Assembly (NCBI GenBank): GCA_007693555.1
Contig: REDJ01000089.1
Span: 1 to 47,645 of the forward strand
Direction of reading: 5' to 3'
Origin: Bacteroidota bacterium
GTDB lineage: Bacteria; Bacteroidota; Bacteroidia; Bacteroidales; UBA7960
DNA length: 47,645 nt
The position numbers were made by a program, and so were the translations under genes. A model generated the notes under the pieces. The model did not search any database, was not told where the DNA came from, and saw only the letters and a list, made by a program, of their open reading frames with translations. Shown here piece by piece: positions 43,398 to 47,645 of this stretch. Position 1 is the stretch's first letter. Every line of letters starts with the position of its first letter.

Positions 43398-43620
43398 AAA
43401 AATGGTTTATTTGAAATATCAATACGTTTTTGTTTCCCTTGCAGGCAAAAATAGAAATAAAATATTATTGTCCGGTATAAAAAATAAAGAATTGAACATG
43501 TAAGGATAGATTGGCTTCGCCGGGCTTACCGTTCCCCAATTGGAATGGAAATGACAGGTAGTTGCGTTGTCAATAAAGATGTTTTTGATAATAAAATGAG
43601 GGCCGCCTTGAACCCATCAT

Positions 43621-46119
43621 CTATTCCTGAAAATACACACGTCTTACCCTTGCCGGTATGCTGGTGAATATTTCATAGGGTATAGTGCCCAGCAAATCTG
43701 CCAGTTGCGATACGGGCAGTTCTTTTCCGAAAACGATAACCTCATCGCCGGGGGCAGCTTTCAATCCGGTGAGGTCGATGGTGCACATATCCATGGAGAC
43801 ATTTCCCAATATGGGAGCCTTTTGTCCGTTTACCAGCAGGTATCCCTTTCTGTTGCCCAGCCGGCGGTTCAGCCCATCTGCATAGCCCACGGGTACAATA
43901 CCAACCAGGGTATCCCTGTCCAGTTGCCCGGCCCTGTTATAGCCAACGGTGTGTCCTGCCGGCACTTTCTTGATCTGTGAAATCACCGATTTAAAAGTAT
44001 TCACATTTCTCAATTGAGCCTCCACATCTTTATTGGCATCCACTCCATACAAACCGATCCCCAGCCTTACCATATCCATTTGTGCTTCGGGAAAACGGCT
44101 GATGGCGGCAGAATTGGCAATATGCCGAAGGAAATTATATCCCAATTCCTTTTCAATTCGGTGACTCATGCTAAAGAACATTAAAATCTGTTCTCTCGTA
44201 AAATCATCATATTGAGGCATATCGGCAGCCGCCAGGTGTGAAAATACTGAAGCTACCCTTAGCCATTCATTGTTTTTCAGTACCTGTAGCAATTCTTCCA
44301 GGTCTTCTTCCATAAAACCCATGCGGTGCATGCCCGTGTCCAGTTTTATATGGATGGGAAATCTTCCCTTCCGGGTAATGCTTTCGTGCCTGGATGCCTC
44401 CTGCATGAGCCTTCTGAGCAAAAGAACAGAGTATATCTCCGGCTCCAGCCGGTAGCGAAAGAGAATATCAAGGTTATGAAGCTCAGGATTCAGCACCATA
44501 ATGGGCAGGGTGATACCTGCATTGCGCAGCTCCTTCCCTTCGTCGGCAAAGGCTACAGCCAGGTAATCCACCTGGTGGTATTGCAGCACACCGGCTATTT
44601 CATAGCTGCCGCTTCCATAGGAAAAAGCTTTTACCATGGCGGTGGTTTTTACTCCGGATCGCAGCATGCTTTTGTAAACATTCAGGTTATGTACCAGTGC
44701 ATCCAGGTCAATTTCCATTACCGTCTGATGATCCTGAAACTGCAATTTCCGGCTAATGTGCTCAAACTCAAAGTCGCGCGCCCCTTTAAGTAGTATGCCC
44801 TGATCGCGAAACTGCAGCGGATCAAAGGAAGCAAGAAACTCTTGCGTAGATGCAAAGAAACGGGCATCCATATGTGAAAAACTCTTTCTGTGTGCCGAAA
44901 TATCCGGACCTATGCCTATGAGTTTGCGAACGTCTTTTGCCTTTACCAGGTCTGCCACTTCTTCGTACAATTGCCGCGGTGAAATGCCTGCCTGCAAAAT
45001 GTCGGACAGGATAAGAACTTTTTCCTTTTGCTTTACCTGGCTGTTGAGAAAGTCCAGTGCCACCCCCAGTGACATGATATCCGAATTGTACACATCATCA
45101 ATGAGCATACACTGATTGATACCCTGGCGCATCTGAAGGCGCATGGCCACAGGTTGTATCTTCTGCAGCTTTGAGGCAAGCTGCCCATCGGCAAGATCGC
45201 GGCAGTGAAGGAAGGCAATGCAATGCATCAGGTTTTCCACAGATGCATCATCGGTAAAAGGAATGGAATATTGCCACAGCTTGTTATTTCTTTGCAGCTC
45301 GATTCTTGTACCATGGGTGTTCTTATCCAGATTGACCAACTGTATATTGCAATCAGGAGCCGAACCCCACCGGAAAAGTTTAAGTTGAGGGTAGCCTTTA
45401 GCCCAGTTCTGTATAGTTATATCAAGCATTTCGTTGTCGGCACGATATATCAGCAGCGTGCTTTCCCTGAACAATTGCAGTTTCTCCCTGATTTTTGTTT
45501 CCTTGTCAGGAAATCCTTCATCATGAGCAGGACCAATATTGGTGAATATTCCCCATTCCGGTCTGATGATACGCTGCAGTTTTTCCATTTCACCCATCCG
45601 GGAAATACCGGCTTCAAAAATGGCCGTTTCATGCCCTTCATTCATCTGCCATACGGAAAGGGGAACACCTGTTTGCGAATTGAAGCTCCTGGGATTTTTT
45701 ACAACAAAATACTTTTCTGCCAGCAGTTGCGACAACCATTCCTTTACAATGGTTTTTCCGTTGCTTCCCGTGATACCGATTACCGGAAATTCAAACTGTT
45801 TGCGATGATGCGCTGCAAGTAGCTGTAAAGCCTCCAGTGTATCCTCTACCAGTATAAAAGCTGCCTGGGCAAGCCAGCTTTTGTTGTCGGGCAGGCGACT
45901 TACCACAAAGCCTTGCACACCATTTTCCAGCAGTTCGCCAATGTAACGGTGTCCATCGTTTTTGGCGGTTTTCAAAGCAAAAAACAATGCGGCACGCGGA
46001 AACACCAGCCTGCGGCTGTCGGTAAGCAGGAAACGAATGTGATGATCTTCAGCGGTAAACCCATGCAAAACGCCACCGGTTGCCCGGGCTACTTGCTGTA
46101 ATGTGAGGGAGTTGGCCAT
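43621..46119 (-). CDS. Bifunctional MurF (UDP-MurNAc-tripeptide:D-Ala-D-Ala ligase) / alanine racemase
   Basis: The 832-residue protein is a fusion. Residues 1 to about 450 are a Mur ligase with the ATP loop GITGSNGKTIVKEW, FEAGISRMGEMEKL and a C-terminal domain; residues about 460-832 are alanine racemase with PLP Lys497 in MVKAFSYG, GTMHRMGF in the barrel, HTVGYNRAG with the catalytic tyrosine, and DMCTIDLTG near the end. The fusion, common in Bacteroidota, joins making D-alanine with adding D-Ala-D-Ala to the cell-wall precursor. It lies 21 bases after pdxA on the same strand. Confidence 0.94.
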   Translation of the reverse strand: MANSLTLQQVARATGGVLHGFTAEDHHIRFLLTDSRRLVFPRAALFFALKTAKNDGHRYIGELLENGVQGFVVSRLPDNKSWLAQAAFILVEDTLEALQLLAAHHRKQFEFPVIGITGSNGKTIVKEWLSQLLAEKYFVVKNPRSFNSQTGVPLSVWQMNEGHETAIFEAGISRMGEMEKLQRIIRPEWGIFTNIGPAHDEGFPDKETKIREKLQLFRESTLLIYRADNEMLDITIQNWAKGYPQLKLFRWGSAPDCNIQLVNLDKNTHGTRIELQRNNKLWQYSIPFTDDASVENLMHCIAFLHCRDLADGQLASKLQKIQPVAMRLQMRQGINQCMLIDDVYNSDIMSLGVALDFLNSQVKQKEKVLILSDILQAGISPRQLYEEVADLVKAKDVRKLIGIGPDISAHRKSFSHMDARFFASTQEFLASFDPLQFRDQGILLKGARDFEFEHISRKLQFQDHQTVMEIDLDALVHNLNVYKSMLRSGVKTTAMVKAFSYGSGSYEIAGVLQYHQVDYLAVAFADEGKELRNAGITLPIMVLNPELHNLDILFRYRLEPEIYSVLLLRRLMQEASRHESITRKGRFPIHIKLDTGMHRMGFMEEDLEELLQVLKNNEWLRVASVFSHLAAADMPQYDDFTREQILMFFSMSHRIEKELGYNFLRHIANSAAISRFPEAQMDMVRLGIGLYGVDANKDVEAQLRNVNTFKSVISQIKKVPAGHTVGYNRAGQLDRDTLVGIVPVGYADGLNRRLGNRKGYLLVNGQKAPILGNVSMDMCTIDLTGLKAAPGDEVIVFGKELPVSQLADLLGTIPYEIFTSIPARVRRVYFQE

Positions 46120-46140
46120 ACCAAAAGCTCTGCTTTCGCT

Positions 46141-47355
46141 CTATAAAATTATCTGATCCGAATCGTCTTCAAGCGATTTGAGTTCGTCTTTGTCCTTATC
46201 GGAATCTTCTTCCAGGGCAGATATCTTTAATGGGTTTTGATTGATTTCATCAAACAACCGACGGTTACGCACCACATCCATGGCAAGGTAAATGGCCTCA
46301 CGGAAAGATTCAGGGGAGGCCTGGTTCTTACCTGCCAGTTCATAAGCAGTACCATGTGCCGGGGAAGTGCGAACTACGGGCAGTCCGGCGGTAAAGTTGA
46401 CACCTGCCTGAAAAGCCATGGACTTAAAAGGTATCAAACCCTGATCATGATACATGGCCAGTATGCCATCAAAATTGCTGAAAGTTGATGAACCGAAAAA
46501 GCCGTCGGCAGGATAGGGCCCGAAAGCCAGCATGCCCTGTTCGCAGGCCTTCTGAATAGCCGGAATGATGATGGTTTCTTCTTCAACACCCAATACACCT
46601 TTGTCGCCCGCATGCGGATTAAGACCAAGGACAGCAATCCTGGGTTTGCGGATACCAAAGTCACGCACCAGTGTGTTGTTCATAATCCGGATTTTCTGCA
46701 ACAGAAGTTCCTCAGAAATGAGTGAGGGAACGTCGCGCAGGGGAACATGGCCGGTTATCATACCAATGCGCATACTCTGACTTACCATGAGCATGAGGTA
46801 ATCGCGCGATTGAAATTTCCCTGCCAGGTATTCTGTATGTCCCGGAAAATTAAAGTCTTTACTTTGTATGTTTTGTTTGTTGATGGGTCCGGTTACCATT
46901 GCATCTATGCGGCCCTCTGCCAGATCAAGCGTAGCGGCCTCCAGTGCAAGATAGGCAGCCTTGCCTGCCACATCCGTACTCTGGCCCAAATCAACCTTTA
47001 CCTCCTGGGTGATTACATTTACCAGGTTCAGCTTTTTATCCTCCGCCTGCCCGGCACTACGTATCACATGAAAGGCAGTTTCACCCATATTCAAAGCTTT
47101 GCGATGATAGGATGCCACCTTTGAACTACCATATAGTACCGGGGTGAAATATTCAAACACCCTGTCATCCTGCAGACTTTTTAATATCACTTCATAACTT
47201 ATGCTGTTTACATCACCATGCGTAATGCCTATACGAAAGGGTTTTATATCTTCCTGTGGAATAACTTCCTGATCATCAGATTCCTGATCGGATTCATATT
47301 CATAGTCATTCCCACCTTTATAATTCTGTTCAAATCCAAACTGATCATTTTCCAT
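46141..47355 (-). CDS. pdxA: 4-hydroxythreonine-4-phosphate dehydrogenase with acidic extensions
   Basis: The 404-residue PdxA has ITHGDVNSISYEV, VTGPINKQNI, the metal ligands in FPGHTEYLAG, NPHAGDKG and YHDQGLIPFK. It oxidises 4-phosphohydroxy-threonine in pyridoxal phosphate synthesis. About 37 residues before the core (rich in Asp, Glu, Tyr) and about 27 after it (EEDSDKDKDELKSLEDD) are unusually acidic and absent from the standard 330-residue enzyme. It heads an operon with murF-alr (21-base gap). Confidence 0.92.
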   Translation of the reverse strand: MENDQFGFEQNYKGGNDYEYESDQESDDQEVIPQEDIKPFRIGITHGDVNSISYEVILKSLQDDRVFEYFTPVLYGSSKVASYHRKALNMGETAFHVIRSAGQAEDKKLNLVNVITQEVKVDLGQSTDVAGKAAYLALEAATLDLAEGRIDAMVTGPINKQNIQSKDFNFPGHTEYLAGKFQSRDYLMLMVSQSMRIGMITGHVPLRDVPSLISEELLLQKIRIMNNTLVRDFGIRKPRIAVLGLNPHAGDKGVLGVEEETIIIPAIQKACEQGMLAFGPYPADGFFGSSTFSNFDGILAMYHDQGLIPFKSMAFQAGVNFTAGLPVVRTSPAHGTAYELAGKNQASPESFREAIYLAMDVVRNRRLFDEINQNPLKISALEEDSDKDKDELKSLEDDSDQIIL

Positions 47356-47383
47356 TGCTACGAAAAGATTTATTTTATCGAGG

Positions 47384-47391
47384 CAAAGTTA
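47384..47391 (-). promoter_or_regulatory. -7 promoter box (TAACTTTG) for pdxA-murF-alr
   Basis: Plus strand reads CAAAGTTA, an exact TAnnTTTG match on the minus strand, 28 bases upstream of the pdxA ATG. Confidence 0.5.
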
Positions 47392-47399
47392 CAATAATA

Positions 47400-47645
47400 T
47401 TGAAAGGTTGAAGGGTTGAGGGGTTGAAAAGTTGATGGGTGATTTTTCACCGCGGAGGCGCGGAGGCCCAAAGTCCGCAGAGTTTCCATTAATGATTTTT
47501 GATTTTTTACATCCCCAAATCGCCCTTTAAAAAAGGGTAATCCCCCTAACCCCCTTTAAAAAAGGGTAATCCCCCTAACCCCCTTTAAAAAAGGGGGATT
47601 TGGCCGGCATTTGCTTCAGACTTCGGTCTCCGGTCTCCGTTCTCC
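47400..47645. other. Repeat-rich end of the window
   Basis: After the pdxA promoter box come a degenerate series of TTGAAGGG-like units (47400-47436), a GCGGAGG-containing segment (47449-47466), the C/G-rich tandem palindromes listed below (47513-47610) and GGTCTCC-type repeats at the very end (47625-47645). No coding sequence is supported. Confidence 0.6.
47513..47610. repeat. Tandem 29-base palindromic repeats
   Basis: GGG motifs at 47535, 47564 and 47593 mark a 29-base period. Units carry AATCCCCCTAACCCCCTTTA followed by AAAAAAGGG; the last one ends GGGGGATTTGGCCGGCA. The core is related to the repeats at 9855-10012 and 40463-40718. Confidence 0.85.

Noticed and set aside
43398-43620. Possible small gene or RNA in the 223-base gap between ridA and murF-alr
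   Set aside because: No open frame, tRNA-like fold, repeat or exact TAnnTTTG box was found.

Overview
The window looks like chromosomal DNA from a member of the Bacteroidota, probably an environmental, Bacteroidales/Marinilabiliales-like organism. The sequence evidence is a subtilase with a type IX secretion sorting domain, an S46 dipeptidyl-peptidase, a MurF-alanine racemase fusion, a DUF5723 outer-membrane protein, lipoproteins with typical lipoboxes, and repeated TAnnTTTG boxes (the -7 element of the Bacteroidota primary sigma factor) upstream of genes on both strands. No rRNA, tRNA, CRISPR array, transposase or phage gene was seen.

Layout. 1-4009: the end of a DUF2089-like gene, a Yip1-like membrane protein, a DUF3887-alpha/beta hydrolase and a class C beta-lactamase-fold serine hydrolase. 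4098-4595 (-): an orphan receiver domain tethered by a C-terminal membrane helix. 5059-12717: a seven-gene plus-strand cluster for sulfur-compound redox and transport. It encodes an octaheme OTR-family cytochrome c, a membrane cytochrome b, an alginate-export-type porin, a two-domain rhodanese lipoprotein, a YeeE/YedE half-transporter, a second YeeE/YedE half fused to a rhodanese domain, and a membrane-anchored rhodanese. 12871-19083: a PIF1-like helicase with a C-terminal HRDC-like domain, then a minus-strand run (class V aminotransferase-fold enzyme, CvpA, EVE protein, HolA, AMP nucleosidase). 19084-19952 is a repeat-bearing spacer. 19953-26739: a small HsdR-N-like nuclease-fold protein, a T9SS subtilase, a lipoprotein and a DUF5723 protein. 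26891-33515: CcsA/CcmF, a DUF2520 protein, KdsC, a UbiA prenyltransferase, Maf and a glycosyltransferase. 33546-37094: a methyltransferase, a YugP-type zinc peptidase, a DUF502 protein, SurE and a small membrane protein. 37124-47355: LysA and LysC facing away from an ACT-domain protein, a tandem repeat block, a DPP11-type peptidase, RidA, MurF-Alr and PdxA.

The most interesting region is 5059-12717. All three rhodanese proteins in it end in exactly Gly-Gly-Cys, encoded by different synonymous codons, after a proline-containing linker. Two of the three rhodanese domains in question have lost the catalytic cysteine (Gly314 in one, Ala114 in the other). In the smallest protein the terminal cysteine is the only cysteine. 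I infer that the GGC tail is a swinging sulfur-carrier arm, comparable in principle to the cysteine arm of DsrC/TusE, which hands sulfane sulfur between a split YeeE thiosulfate-type transporter, the active rhodanese lipoprotein and the octaheme reductase. The tails, missing cysteines and gene order are visible in the sequence; the relay is a hypothesis.

Several intergenic gaps carry a shared family of C-rich/G-rich palindromic repeats. One block is four identical 64-bp units in tandem, and an inverted repeat pair flanks the first YeeE gene.
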